Counted from the first letter of the stretch, positions 9,450 to 20,243 are shown. The stretch is 27,522 nt of DNA from Tritrichomonas foetus (GCA_001839685.1 MLAK01001206.1:1-27522), one strand, 5' to 3'. Translations and numbers: made by a program. Notes: generated from the letters alone by a model not told the origin.

Positions 9450-12400
9450 TTAAACAGGTGAAATCATCATAATTGATGAAGAATCTTTTGTTATAAGTTT
9501 TTTCAATAAAACTGAACTTCCAAAATCAATCTCTTCATTTGAAACGTTAATATTATTTGATTTAGTTATTGTTTTTTTTTTTTTTTTTTCTTCTGGATAA
9601 ACCAAAAATGTTTTTCTTTTTCCTTTTCCTTTTAATTCAATCATTCCTCTTTCTTCAATCCTAAAATTCAATCCAGCAACTAAATCATATGTTCCTTCAC
9701 TGATTTGAACTAAACCTGGTATATCTGTACTTTGAAGTCTTGCTGCAACATTGATAGGATCACCAATAATATCAAACATTGGTTTATCTGTTCCAAGAAC
9801 TCCTGCAATTAATGGACCATCTGTATTAACTCCTACACGTGCTTGTAAATTAGAATCCAATTGTTGATTAATTTCTTCTAATGCTGATAAGCATTGTAGA
9901 CCAAATTGAACCATTTGTAAAGCATGCTGTTGTGGATTAACATCTTGATTAAATAATCCAGCAGCAGCCATGTAATCATCACCTATAAGTTTAATTTTAG
10001 TGATCAAAGGAAAAGTTGAACAAATTCTGTCATAATTTTTTTTTTTTTTTGACAGGTTGAGAAGTATATCTTTTGCATTTAATGTTTCTGAGTAAATTGA
10101 GAATTTTTCAATGTCAATAAAGATAATAGTAGAACTATTTACGGTGAATGTAATATCTTTATCACCTTGATTTAATCGTCTAATGATATCTTTGGGGAGA
10201 ATTTGTAAAAGAATAATTTCTGCTTGCTTCTTGGCTTCTTGAACCGCAACCATTTGTTTATGTTCTTCAGTCATATCTTTCATAAGAATTGCATAATGTG
10301 ATGCTGATTTATTTTTCGAATCGGAAGTTAATCCAATTAAAGTTAAATGTAAGGGAACATCAGTTCCATCGTCTTTTTTCCCTAATGCCTCAGTTTCAAA
10401 TACAAGTGATGCCTCTCCACTATGCATTAAATCCTTCATATAATTCACCTTTTGACAAGAATTACTAGCTAAAAATAGAGAGACATCTTGACCGAGCAAC
10501 TGTTCTGGAGAAAACCCAAAAACATTAGTAACTGCTGAATTAACATTTTCTATAATAAGCTCATTATTAAGGAACATCATTGCATCAGCGGATGCGATAA
10601 ACATTGCATGACTTGATGATACAATCTTTTTATCGTTTCCTGTTTTATGAATTAAAGATAAAAGGGAATGATTTGATACAAAATATAATGGTGATAATCG
10701 TAATAGTAAAACTTTAAAAACGAAAAACTCTCTTGAAAACTTAATAATCAAATACAATTCAACCCAAAAAGAAAATGCTGTTAACACAAGACATATAACA
10801 AAAAAGACAGAATTTATGGTTAACTCCATGCTTAAATTTGATGAGAAAGAATCACGATATGCATCAAAAACCATATCAAATCCTGATTGCAGCCTATGAT
10901 TAGCAATTTCAATAATATCATCAACAATTGGAGAATCTAGATTGATATTTTCAATTCCATTCCTCACTTCTTTAGCGAGATTTGTAAGATATTCTGTGAT
11001 TCTAGAAAATGCGATGCAACTCGTAAAACTTGTTAATGTTTCACAATGACTCTTCTTTTTTTCCACTTCAACTAAGTGATTGTAATTTAAAACTGATGGA
11101 ACATTATATTCGTTAGAACCATAATATAACAGCTCCTTTAATTGTTCAACATAATCAATTTCGTAATCTAATTGTATCTCTAAATGTTTAATATATAAGT
11201 ACTTACTACTACTAATATATTCACCTGTATTCAACGTAAAACCATATCTGGATAGATCTTGTGAAAATATATAGAAAATTGCATTGTTGGCTAAATTGAG
11301 ATGGATATTTCTTTGGAGAGTCGTCCATGAAATATGATTAATCATGATGGTTTGTGTATGCTTGAAATTTCTGGAAAGGCATGCTAACATTATGATAAAT
11401 GCGCACAATACTATTGCTACAAGGAATGTCCATATCCACCATGTATTGGGATTACTTGTGGATTTTATGTGATTAGTATTGTTGGAACTACATCCTAATA
11501 TAGGATTTGAAGCATTTTCCATCTCACTGGTTGATACCGATAATAAAATATCGAGCATCCTTTTTCTTTCATGTTTAAGCATTGTTGCCGAATAAATAAA
11601 AGATGGCAAACTGATGAAAAATATGAAGAAAGGAGCAAATGATATAATAAAATCATACTTATCAAATGAACTTCCCGAATCAGAATCATCAGTTTCTTCA
11701 TTTTCTAAAGAAGTGGAATCAATACTTAGGACATCAATTTTTTTGGTTGATGGAGTTACTTGAATTAATAGTTCATGTAATAAATGGACCAAATCAGTGT
11801 TTATATATATTATTTGGCACATATTATCACTAGACATCCATAATTGATAATCTGAATTCATTGACATTTCAAGAGCATTTTGCATATAGAATTTATATAA
11901 TGCACTTCTTGTTGTATGAAAATTAGTTACATTGTTTCTAGTGCATTGTGATGAATCTACCACTTCTTTATCATATAAATAATTGAATAATTTGACTTCT
12001 TCTGTTTCAACATTTTTATATAATGATATCATAAAATTATCAAATTGGCTTAATAATTTCCTTGTTTTATCATAGAGCTCATTTTCCAAAATAGATGAAT
12101 ATGACTGAAATGAACTAATAAATAAGAATGTAATTTCATTCATTAAACCTTCAATTCCACTTGTGACTTCTTCGTATAGTAATAATTCCTCAAAAAGCAC
12201 TTCATTGTCAGAGTTTAAAGTTGTCAATATGAAAATGACAGTAAGTAACAATGTTATCAATACCAATCTAGCAATGCTAAAACATGTCATATTTCTAATT
12301 ACTTTTAATTTTGAGTTTTCAACATTTCTTTGCAATGAAATTCGTAGTTTATGCATTGTAAGATAATCTTCTGCCATTTTTTCATCAATTTCTAATGATG

Positions 12401-14213
12401 AATCACTAGAGTTATTTTTCTTAGAGTTGTAACTTGTCAGTATAAATGTTTTGGTATTTGTTCCAGTTGACATATCTTCATCAATATCATCTTTTGGAAT
12501 TTGATTAAAATCATTTAAACTATTTGTTCCATCGCTGCAATTTTTTTGGGAATATAACTTTCCTTTGTAATCCACATATCCTTCTTTTTTTTTTTTTTTT
12601 TTTTCTTGCAAAAAACAAATGAAAAATTGATCAATTGAGTGCTTTTTTTTTTTTTTTTTTTGATGAACAATCAGAGCTTCATGATATTTGCTTTCTCCAT
12701 CAAGTAAAAATCGCGCATATTCACTCTTAAATTGAGGATTGTTAGGATATTTAACTAATGCTTCACTCCATATGGCTTCAGCTTTTTGAAATTCAATTGA
12801 TAACGATGTAAATATTCCAACATCAATTTCACTTTTCTCTCGACAAGCAGCACGCCAAAATGAATAAGGATAAGTTGATACCAAATCAGTTATTTTTGAT
12901 ACCCTATTGTAATCATCATTGGATTTATTTGATGAATGCGTTTCTCTGAATGTATGAATTCTTTGTAATTGTAATATAAAACATCTTTGCTTAAATGAAG
13001 ATAGTTTCAATTGAGATGCAATTTCAAGACATGATGAAAAAAATCGTCTTTCACTTGGGAAAAAAGCAGCTAGATGACTTATAAACAAAATAAGTTCATT
13101 ATTGTTTGGATAACGCACAAGTAACTCATTAGATAATTGCCAATTTAAAAAGGATTTACACTTTTTCTTTTTTTTTTTTTTTAAATACCATGCTGCATTA
13201 ATTTGGCTAATTTCTAAATTACTTATTTTTTTTTTTTTTTAAGAATTTTCAATTTTTAATTCTTTTCTTTTTAGTATAATGAATTTTTTTTTTTTTTTAA
13301 TCATAAAGCATACAAGTGGAATAATAATATATACATAAAATGGAATTTGATCATTCATCATAAATAATATGGAACTACTAATCATAAAAACTGGGATACT
13401 AATATAAAGAGCATTTAAAAACGTACTCTTAAAAGGTTTCGATAAAAACATAATAAAAATGAATGGGGACAAAATAATCATAATAATTCCTGGAAGGTAT
13501 TTTCCCCATATTTCATCAAACAAGTTTTCATAAAAAACCAATATTGACACAGGTATAGAAAATAATATCATCATTTTAAATATTGGATTTACTCTCCATA
13601 CAAAAATAACGCTGCTATGTAAATATGGATTTTTTTTTTTTTTTTTTGATATCATAAAGGTATTAACTATAGTGAAAATTAAACATAATTTTTTTTTTTT
13701 TTTTCAAGTTAACGTAAATAAATTAGGGTCTGTTCCATAGTGTGTGATTTTTTTTTTTTTTTGCAAAACATTGGGAATAATAAGCATATTAAGTAACTCA
13801 CAATTCCAGTATCTTAAAAGTTTCAGGAAAAACTTTCGAATATGTCGTGTCAAAATATAATCATTTTTTTTTTTTTTTATTAATAAAAAAGAAAATAAAT
13901 CCAATATGAAAAGGACCCAATGGAGTGATCGGTTGTATTTCTTTTCAGAAAATCCAATAAAAACTACTTGTAAAATAAATTCAAACCAATCTGGAAATGT
14001 AAAATTTTTGGAATGCAAAAAGAATCCACCAAAGATAATTTGTAAAACTATAAAAACTGAAGAAATGTGGTGCAAAAATGATGGATTTATTATCAATAAG
14101 TTTGTTTCTGTTAAGAGCTGTGTGATACAACTCTCAATAAGATTAGTTTTGAACTTCAATAGGGAATTAGATAAAGAATCAGAGTCGATTGATTTTTGTC
14201 GGAGAGATGACAT
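9450..14213 (-). CDS. Transmembrane adenylyl cyclase with PAS and class III catalytic domain
   Basis: Makes cAMP from ATP at a membrane. A single frame of 1,588 codons runs from the ATG at 14213 (TCATTC stands about 10 bases before it) to the stop at 9452-9450. Order: N-terminal membrane segments (about 14100-13300); a TPR-like region with NAAWYL, LLVRYPNNNELI and YPNNPQFKSEYARFLL; four more membrane segments (about 12310, 11650, 11410 and 10770); a PAS domain (about 10630-10270); a short helical linker; and the cyclase core (about 10190-9600). In the core I see metal-binding Asp in FIDIEKF and in KIKLIGDD, and FDIIGDPINVAARLQS with the Asn and Arg of the active site. Lys in KIKLIG and Asp in FDIIG are the ATP-selecting pair. 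The sites needed come from one chain, so it should work as a homodimer. Two in-frame stops, TGA at 13706-13704 and TAA at 13241-13239, sit exactly at T-run edges; eleven T runs read as lysine. Confidence 0.85.
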
Positions 14214-14786
14214 TGGAGTTTTGAATGACAAAAGTTCTCAAAAAATTCAGATTATATCATTCTATGGTATCATTTAAATGATATAATATATTTCTTTTCA
14301 AAATTCAAAAGATATAATTCGTTTCTATTTTTTTTTTTTTTTTTTTTTTTTTTGGAGGAAGTTTAACATAATAACCAATTATTACTATGGTTTTACAAAA
14401 TAAAAACAAGAATTCGAACATACATTTTTTCTTGTCAATTTTCTCGAACTTTGAAGCTTCAATGTATCAGAAAGAATGAATGAAAAAGTGGAGTGGTTCA
14501 ATTCAAAAAAAACGAATCAATATTACCTCATAGAAATATTAATAATCCAATTGAATAAAATATGGGTTTTGTGGTATGTGGATTGCTATTAAAAAAGGAA
14601 GTCCATTTGAGTCAATTGCCTGAGTGTCAAAATTGATTTTTTATTATAATAATCCACAACTCTCTTCATTATGATAAGCTTATAAATAACAACTACCATA
14701 AGAAACTAAATAAAAAAGGGAAAAAAATCGCTCAATTTTTACTAACATTAATTTAAACTAACAATTAATATTCATGAATTTAAAGT
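14214..14786. other. Spacer between the cyclase start and the LRR gene end
   Basis: Holds the presumed cyclase promoter (initiator-like TCATTC at 14228-14223 on the minus strand) and the last long T run (26, 14328-14353). The plus-strand frame at 13906-14277 is the antisense shadow of the cyclase N-terminus. From 14354 onward homopolymers are short again. No gene seen. Confidence 0.55.
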
Positions 14787-17438
14787 TCATACTTGATTAT
14801 TATTTTCCATCTCTCGAAGATTCGCCAATTGAAGACAAATAGGAGGATTTTCATAACTCTGATGATTAAAAGTTTCTTGAAAGTCTTGGAAAGCATCGGG
14901 TGGAAGAGAAAATTGACTTACTTGTCTATGCGGATGAATTTTGAGAACATCATCATCATTGGACACAAATGGATTACTTGGTTCTTTCATACAATTTTCC
15001 TGATATGAATCATTCTTTAGAGTTTCAGATGTATTACTGATATACGAATTATTAGAATTTGTAAACTCATTTTTTGGCATATTCTTTTGGGAATTTGATG
15101 AAAATTCACTATTTAAAGAGGAACAATTTAAAGTGTTATTTGTGATGGTATTCACATTAGAAGTGCTGTTGGAAGATAAAGAGCATTCTTTTGAAGATAA
15201 AAGTGGAGGAACTTCACGACTAACCTTGTTATGATGATGAGAAGAATGTGATTTCTCTTTTTTAATGCGCATACTATTTGATCTTTTTTTCTTTTTAATT
15301 TTGATTTCCCGAGGAATTCCAATCGAGACAATTTCAGGTTCATCATACGCTTCAACAGTGAAACAGATTTCATTGTTTAGGTTCTGAGGAAGCCCTACAA
15401 TTCCATAATCAGGTTTTTTAAGATCAGCTGGTGGTTTCATTAATTCAATTGGAGGTCGATAATTTGGATTTCCATTTTCAATAACTTTCCAAAGTTCATT
15501 AATACGTTGATATTCCTCAACTGTTATGCTTTTCTCTTCAATCATTTTCTCAAGTTCTTGTTTGGGCATAATTAATTTTAAAGGTGATCCACGGTATTGA
15601 ATTAAATTCATAAATTGCATTATGTCTTTCACATCATCAAAGATGCAATTTGATAAATTAATTGACTCAATATTTCGACATTGCATAACACATTCACCAA
15701 TTGCTTGAAGAGTTGAATCATTTATCATATTATGGGATGCATTTATTTTCACAATTGATCTATTACCATCTTTAATTGCTTCAAAAATTGCTTTCATGAT
15801 ATCTGCAGGCAAATAAAATTCCCAAACTCCACAAATTATTAATTCTTTCAATGTTGTTGTGCATTTCAAAAACTCCATAATATGTGATAGGCCCTCCTCT
15901 GTTCTATTACTGGGTGGGCCATTTACATATAATGGCATATGTGCATTTCTAATTAAGTAATCATGTGTATTACTCATAGTAACAGTATTGAAGCATTCGT
16001 TGAAACAACCAGACAAAGATAAAGTTGTTAGAAACTCACTACGATCAAGAAAAGGGAAAAGAATAGGATTTATTTTATTTCGATCGAAATTGAACTCTTT
16101 TATATTATGTTTGTTTCCTTCTATCACAAATCGTGTCATTGACATGTAAAAACTATCCCAATCATCTTTGTGAATGCGAATTGATTTCAAATTCAAAGTG
16201 AGATGATTAGGTGATCGTACAATATCAAAGAAAAGCTTTCTAAATGAATCATTGTGAAAACTAACGTTATTAAAAGAAAAAGTTTCTAAAGAATGAAGGA
16301 TTTTTAATCCTTTTTCATAAAAATTTAAATAATTTCCACTTAAATCAATACTTTTATAATTTGGGGAGCAAAAATACAAATCTTTTAAAAAAGCAATGAT
16401 ATCAACTTTGCATTTTTTAAAGCCAAAATGTTCTAAATGTGGTAGTTTTTTGAAAACATATTGATAATTTAAATCATTTATAATGTTATCAATCTCAAAT
16501 TTTCTCAAATTCTCAGAATTTGCTAACGTATCACATAAGCAAACAAAGCTATATTTGTGTAATGACTTTGTAAATGTTAAATTTGGAATTTTTGCTTTTT
16601 CAAGGAATTTACAAATAATTCGTATTTCATTTGGACCTAATTTATGACAGCCGAAAGTGATGCTCCGGAATTTCGAATCACGTGTCATATGATTCGCTTC
16701 TACATATAATTTTTCTAAGTTGTGATCAGGGTTTTCAAATGTGATTAATTCAGTTAAATATTTTGATTGTGCAATAAATCTAGCGACAAGATCCCAATGA
16801 CTTGATTCAGCTTCTGGAAGGATTACAGTTGTTACATGAGGCACAACTTTTAAAGAATCAAAAAATAGTTTATGTGTTCCTTGAAGATGAAGCCGGTCAA
16901 GGGATATTCCAGATTTCCCTGATGCCAGGAACTCTCTATATTGGGTATCTATTTCTTTTGGGAAGATTGGAAAATCACAAAAAAATTTGGCACGCATTCT
17001 ATTGATTCCACGGTTATGTGATGGCTTGAAAAGTGAAGCAACTAATTCTGGAATTTGAATAAGTGGCATTTCTGACTCTGTTAAAACTTCTATCATATGC
17101 CGATAAATTACTGAGATCATAAGAGGAATATCTTGATGATGAAAAATAATTTTGTTATCGTTGGATTTTGCCAAAAAAGTTAGCATTTGCTTTTGGCTTC
17201 CACTGTAGCGCATGCACTCCATATTGAAGTAAGTTATCTTGCAAATTAAAGAAGGCTTTGATAGCGTTTTGATTTTGTAGAAAGAAACACCTGATTCAGT
17301 CGCTTGAAAAATATATTTCTTTTTTTTCGATTTTTCGCTTTTCTTGACTTGGAGTAAAACAAAATTTACCTCATTGGTTTTTCGAAGTGAATCAAGAGTT
17401 TTTTCGATGCTATGATTAACAAGCGCGCTGATATTCAT
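14787..17438 (-). CDS. CARMIL-like leucine-rich repeat protein
   Basis: Protein of 883 aa. Residues about 1-135 resemble the PH-like N-terminal module of CARMIL-type proteins: an alpha/beta pattern with VNFVLLQVKK, a basic KSKKKK patch, and a run of short strands. Irregular leucine-rich repeats follow (about 190-640; for example LHSLETFSFNNVSF and LKELIICGVWEF). The C-terminal part (about 700-883) is first basic (IKIKKKKRSNSMRIKKEKSH), then rich in Ser and Asn and probably unstructured. CARMIL proteins bind capping protein and regulate actin at membranes; I do not see a clear capping-protein-binding motif, so the role is inferred. The open frame reaches a TTG at 17468, but the first ATG, at 17438, is the likely start. 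It has no stop, frameshift or long homopolymer, unlike the neighbouring cyclase. Confidence 0.75.
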   Translation of the reverse strand: MNISALVNHSIEKTLDSLRKTNEVNFVLLQVKKSEKSKKKKYIFQATESGVSFYKIKTLSKPSLICKITYFNMECMRYSGSQKQMLTFLAKSNDNKIIFHHQDIPLMISVIYRHMIEVLTESEMPLIQIPELVASLFKPSHNRGINRMRAKFFCDFPIFPKEIDTQYREFLASGKSGISLDRLHLQGTHKLFFDSLKVVPHVTTVILPEAESSHWDLVARFIAQSKYLTELITFENPDHNLEKLYVEANHMTRDSKFRSITFGCHKLGPNEIRIICKFLEKAKIPNLTFTKSLHKYSFVCLCDTLANSENLRKFEIDNIINDLNYQYVFKKLPHLEHFGFKKCKVDIIAFLKDLYFCSPNYKSIDLSGNYLNFYEKGLKILHSLETFSFNNVSFHNDSFRKLFFDIVRSPNHLTLNLKSIRIHKDDWDSFYMSMTRFVIEGNKHNIKEFNFDRNKINPILFPFLDRSEFLTTLSLSGCFNECFNTVTMSNTHDYLIRNAHMPLYVNGPPSNRTEEGLSHIMEFLKCTTTLKELIICGVWEFYLPADIMKAIFEAIKDGNRSIVKINASHNMINDSTLQAIGECVMQCRNIESINLSNCIFDDVKDIMQFMNLIQYRGSPLKLIMPKQELEKMIEEKSITVEEYQRINELWKVIENGNPNYRPPIELMKPPADLKKPDYGIVGLPQNLNNEICFTVEAYDEPEIVSIGIPREIKIKKKKRSNSMRIKKEKSHSSHHHNKVSREVPPLLSSKECSLSSNSTSNVNTITNNTLNCSSLNSEFSSNSQKNMPKNEFTNSNNSYISNTSETLKNDSYQENCMKEPSNPFVSNDDDVLKIHPHRQVSQFSLPPDAFQDFQETFNHQSYENPPICLQLANLREMENNNQV

Positions 17439-17989
17439 ATATATCGTTACAGGACTTCCTCTATGCAAACTTTTTGATAGCTTTTACAATTGTTTTTTTG
17501 ATTGGATATACAGTCAATTTACTTTTTTTGTGAAGTAATAGAAAATTTTTGATAAAGAAATAATCTGATTCTTCACAATTTTAAAATTTCTGTAAATTAT
17601 TAAACAAATATCGTAACAATGTAAACAAATATCGTAACAATGTAAACTCATTCACGATTTAGTTAACTAAAAACTTATTAACTGTCAAATATATTTTGCA
17701 GCAAAAATCACCAATGCTACATTGTGGTTCACGATGCTTCAACAATTTCACTAATAATATATTTTATTTTTGCATTTCATGATTGAAAAAGTAAGTCTAT
17801 AAGATATTATCATTTCCTAATTCGAATGTGATGTACAAATCCAGAACAATATGTATAGAAAAACACAATTTTTCCACATGTATTGAATAATATTTTATTT
17901 GACGTGATTTGACAGTCATTTCCTCTGAAAAGTTGAATTAATTTTGACACATCATATTTTCATTCAACTTCGAATCACCTTTTCATTCA
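17439..17989. other. Divergent promoter region
   Basis: Spacer of about 550 bp between the LRR gene (-) and the gene at 17990 (+), so it should hold both promoters. A 21-bp tandem duplication lies at 17602-17643, and TCATTCA lies directly before the ATG at 17990. No gene seen. Confidence 0.55.
17602..17643. repeat. Tandem duplication of 21 bp
   Basis: Two perfect, adjacent copies of a 21-bp unit (17602-17622 and 17623-17643) with core CAAATATCGTAACAATG, followed by AAAC of a third. The copies are identical, so the duplication is recent or conserved. It lies between two divergent genes and could hold duplicated protein-binding sites. Confidence 0.85.
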
Positions 17990-18994
17990 ATGTTTCATTT
18001 TGTTTTTGCTTTCATTCTCTATTATAGCAACCAATATGAAAACCCACACACGACAGTATTTGAAAAAAACTTAGCTCTAGAAATTGAAGCTCTTGATTCA
18101 AAAATCACCGAAATTGAAAAACACAAAGAAAAAGGAGATCTTTTCACATGGAGTAGCTCTGGAATTTCTTCACTGAAAGCTATTTTCAACAAAATGAAAT
18201 ACGTTAAAAATCATGATGATTATCTTCAAATATTTCCAAGTTCTCCATTTTCAGGTCTTCCAATTCACATTGAATCCAACTTTGCTCCATTTTTTGGTGA
18301 ATCCAAAACATCACTCTTTCGTTTTTGTGATGCTTTTGAAGATTCTTTCACTCCATTTCCAGCTGAGTATTTATCTCTCCTTCAAAGAGACTCAACAATG
18401 AATCCACCAACAAAAAAATGCAAGATTAATATCACTCAAGAAGAATACAAAAACAATCAAAATGATGTAAAGAAAGCATTTCAATCAAATTACGCAAATT
18501 TTGGATATCCAATGACTTTAAAAAAACTTCAGCCAGGTGAAATCATTTGCCGTGTCCAAGATCCAAGTGGTTTCTACGTGCCAGGTAATTATTGGTATCG
18601 AACGAGAGATATTCCAACTTCACTAGAAGACATTCGCTTAAAGTTCGCTGTTCTTCCACAATGGAACCAATTAGGAACACTAATTATTTATGTAGTTCCA
18701 CCAAATACTGACTTCTATATATTCGAAGGAGTTACATCTGCACAACAATTAATGATTAATTGTGGAAAAACACTTAAATATATCAACAATGATGGACTAA
18801 CTATTGAGGTTGAAAAAGGAAATGAATCAAAGTATTTTTTGCCTGGGGGAGGAAATCAAATTTTTGTAATTCCAACTGGAGACAATGAATATGCAAGTGA
18901 TGTTCTAAAGGGTACTTTCATTACTCTAGAAATGGGAATTCCAACAGAAATCGAACTTATGAAAAGAGCCAAAACATCTTTTAATAATAAGTAA
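17990..18994 (+). CDS. Unrecognised protein, possible NAD-glycohydrolase-like C-terminal region
   Basis: Protein of 334 aa, not recognised with certainty. It starts with a short hydrophobic stretch (MFHFVFAFILYYS) that may be a weak signal peptide, then a charged helix likely to form a coiled coil (about 28-50). Residues about 170-310 form a beta-rich region with features in the order known for TNT-type NAD glycohydrolases and related ADP-ribosyl-transferring folds: GEIICRV (183-189), GFYVPGNYWYRTRDIP (194-209), YVVPP (234-238) and GGGNQIFV (286-293). I infer only a resemblance; the order and spacing of Arg, Gly and Gln suggest it, but no alignment was made. If active outside the cell it would act on NAD; it could equally be a structural domain. 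The ATG follows an initiator-like TCATTCA. There is no sign of decay. Confidence 0.8.
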   Translation: MFHFVFAFILYYSNQYENPHTTVFEKNLALEIEALDSKITEIEKHKEKGDLFTWSSSGISSLKAIFNKMKYVKNHDDYLQIFPSSPFSGLPIHIESNFAPFFGESKTSLFRFCDAFEDSFTPFPAEYLSLLQRDSTMNPPTKKCKINITQEEYKNNQNDVKKAFQSNYANFGYPMTLKKLQPGEIICRVQDPSGFYVPGNYWYRTRDIPTSLEDIRLKFAVLPQWNQLGTLIIYVVPPNTDFYIFEGVTSAQQLMINCGKTLKYINNDGLTIEVEKGNESKYFLPGGGNQIFVIPTGDNEYASDVLKGTFITLEMGIPTEIELMKRAKTSFNNK

Positions 18995-20243
18995 GAAATT
19001 CATTTCTCCTAATAAACTATTCTCTAATAAACTATTTTTAGGGGAGTCTTTCTTTGTAAAACACAATAACTCTCAAATTTGAAAACTCTCATAGAATAAA
19101 AGTTTCTAGAACCCCATTTATTTCCCCTTAAATCTATCATCAAACCATATTCTATCAATTTTTGAATATGGTGTATGATTTTAACTAGTTTCTCAAACTT
19201 GCAAAAAGGTATACATTGAAAAAAGAATACTTTCAGTGATTGAAATATTATTATATTGGGAAGTGTATAAAACCATCTATATGCTTGATAAAAGGGGTAC
19301 ATAGTTATCTAATCGAACATGTTTTTTCAAAAACATAGTGCAATTCGTTTTATACATCATTACTTTCTAGAAAGAAAACTCAAAATTCAAGCTATTTTCA
19401 TAAACTATTGAATAATTTGATAATACTCAAAGAAAATCTTTTTTTCAATTGGAAATAACTCCCTTAAACAACTTAATTTTATGAACGATGTCTAGTTTTT
19501 GCGATATTAGACAATAAGAAAATAAAATGGCTGATTAATCAGTTGTTACTCATCTGAGTTTCACAAGAAGTGAAGTGAAATTATATTATTGAAAGCTTGA
19601 TGTCAATCAAAGGAATCATTTCGACATCTAAAAAAAGGCAAACGGAGGTCAGTCGGGAACACCATAGATTTCGATAAATTTTCATTTCACTTTTCTAAAA
19701 AAAAAATTCAAGACGAATCGATATGCGGTCACTTACGGTCCATAAGTATAACCAAAAGATAAGTGCGTGAAATTCATCGTCGCCTTTAGAATTAATCAAA
19801 CTGGGTAATAATCTTTTTCAACTTTGGTCATAATGCAGATTTATAACTGTAAGTAAATTATATTCCATTAAAGAGTCTTATTTGATTGTTTTTCAAACAA
19901 TATGTGATCATTTATTTTTGAATATAATCAATATTGAAAAAGTTTAAAAATGTAAAGGATTGTATAAATGATCACATCACACAAGCGAGTTTATTATATT
20001 TGGCAGGATTTCTGACTAAAAAAATGTTTACTATCAATATAATATGGCTTATAGCTATTAACAGACATGTCTAGAATTATTTTTACAAATAGAATCTGTA
20101 TAGCTACTTGTTGTGTCCCAAAAATCCCAATTTTTTGATTGTTTTACAATTCTCAGAATTTGTTTATTTATGAACATATCTCTTTTGAAAATTCAGTAGT
20201 TATAGAAAATGTATTTTTTATTTATTTCAAGAGTTTTTCCGAG
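18995..20243. other. Spacer with a 14-bp inverted repeat
   Basis: About 1.25 kb without a convincing gene. The minus-strand frame at 19024-19302 is short, hydrophobic and unlike known families. Notable items are the inverted repeat at 19902-19977 with GAAAAAGTT (19936-19944) in its loop. An open frame reaches back from the tetraspan gene to a TTG at 20139, but the ATG at 20244 is the better start. Confidence 0.55.
19902..19977. repeat. 14-bp perfect inverted repeat with 48-nt loop
   Basis: ATGTGATCATTTAT (19902-19915) is exactly complementary to ATAAATGATCACAT (19964-19977). Each arm contains TGATCA, itself a palindrome. It lies about 270 bp upstream of the tetraspan gene and could be a regulatory cruciform, an RNA hairpin or the ends of a very small mobile element. 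Confidence 0.75.

Larger units (their letters stand above)
5628..14353. repeat. Region with 22 runs of at least 15 T
   Basis: Runs of T on the plus strand: 15 long at 5628, 5686, 6788, 7890, 8122, 10036, 13168, 13226, 13284, 13748 and 13864; 16 at 6846, 6903, 8063 and 13689; 17 at 6208; 18 at 9572 and 13630; 19 at 12643; 20 at 12585; 23 at 7945; 26 at 14328. I found none of 12-14 in this stretch, and outside it the longest runs are about 10. Sixteen of them lie in the two minus-strand genes, where they read as lysine. See the findings for the hard floor at 15, the unchanged frame and the stop codons at run edges. Confidence 0.9.

Noticed and set aside
9450..14231. Three separate genes in place of one cyclase (13704-14231, 13239-13655, 9450-13118)
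   Set aside because: All three lie in the same phase; the pieces between them read on in that frame with plausible protein (LCLIFTIVNTFMIS, SNLEISQINAAWYL); the downstream two start at non-ATG codons or mid-domain. One interrupted gene fits better.
13906..14277. 123-aa plus-strand frame
   Set aside because: Antisense to the cyclase N-terminus, which has family-like membrane segments, its own ATG and an initiator-like motif.
14328..14353. T26 run as a transcription terminator or splice polypyrimidine tract
   Set aside because: It belongs to the same class of runs found inside coding sequence, and no trichomonad-type splice motif lies next to it.
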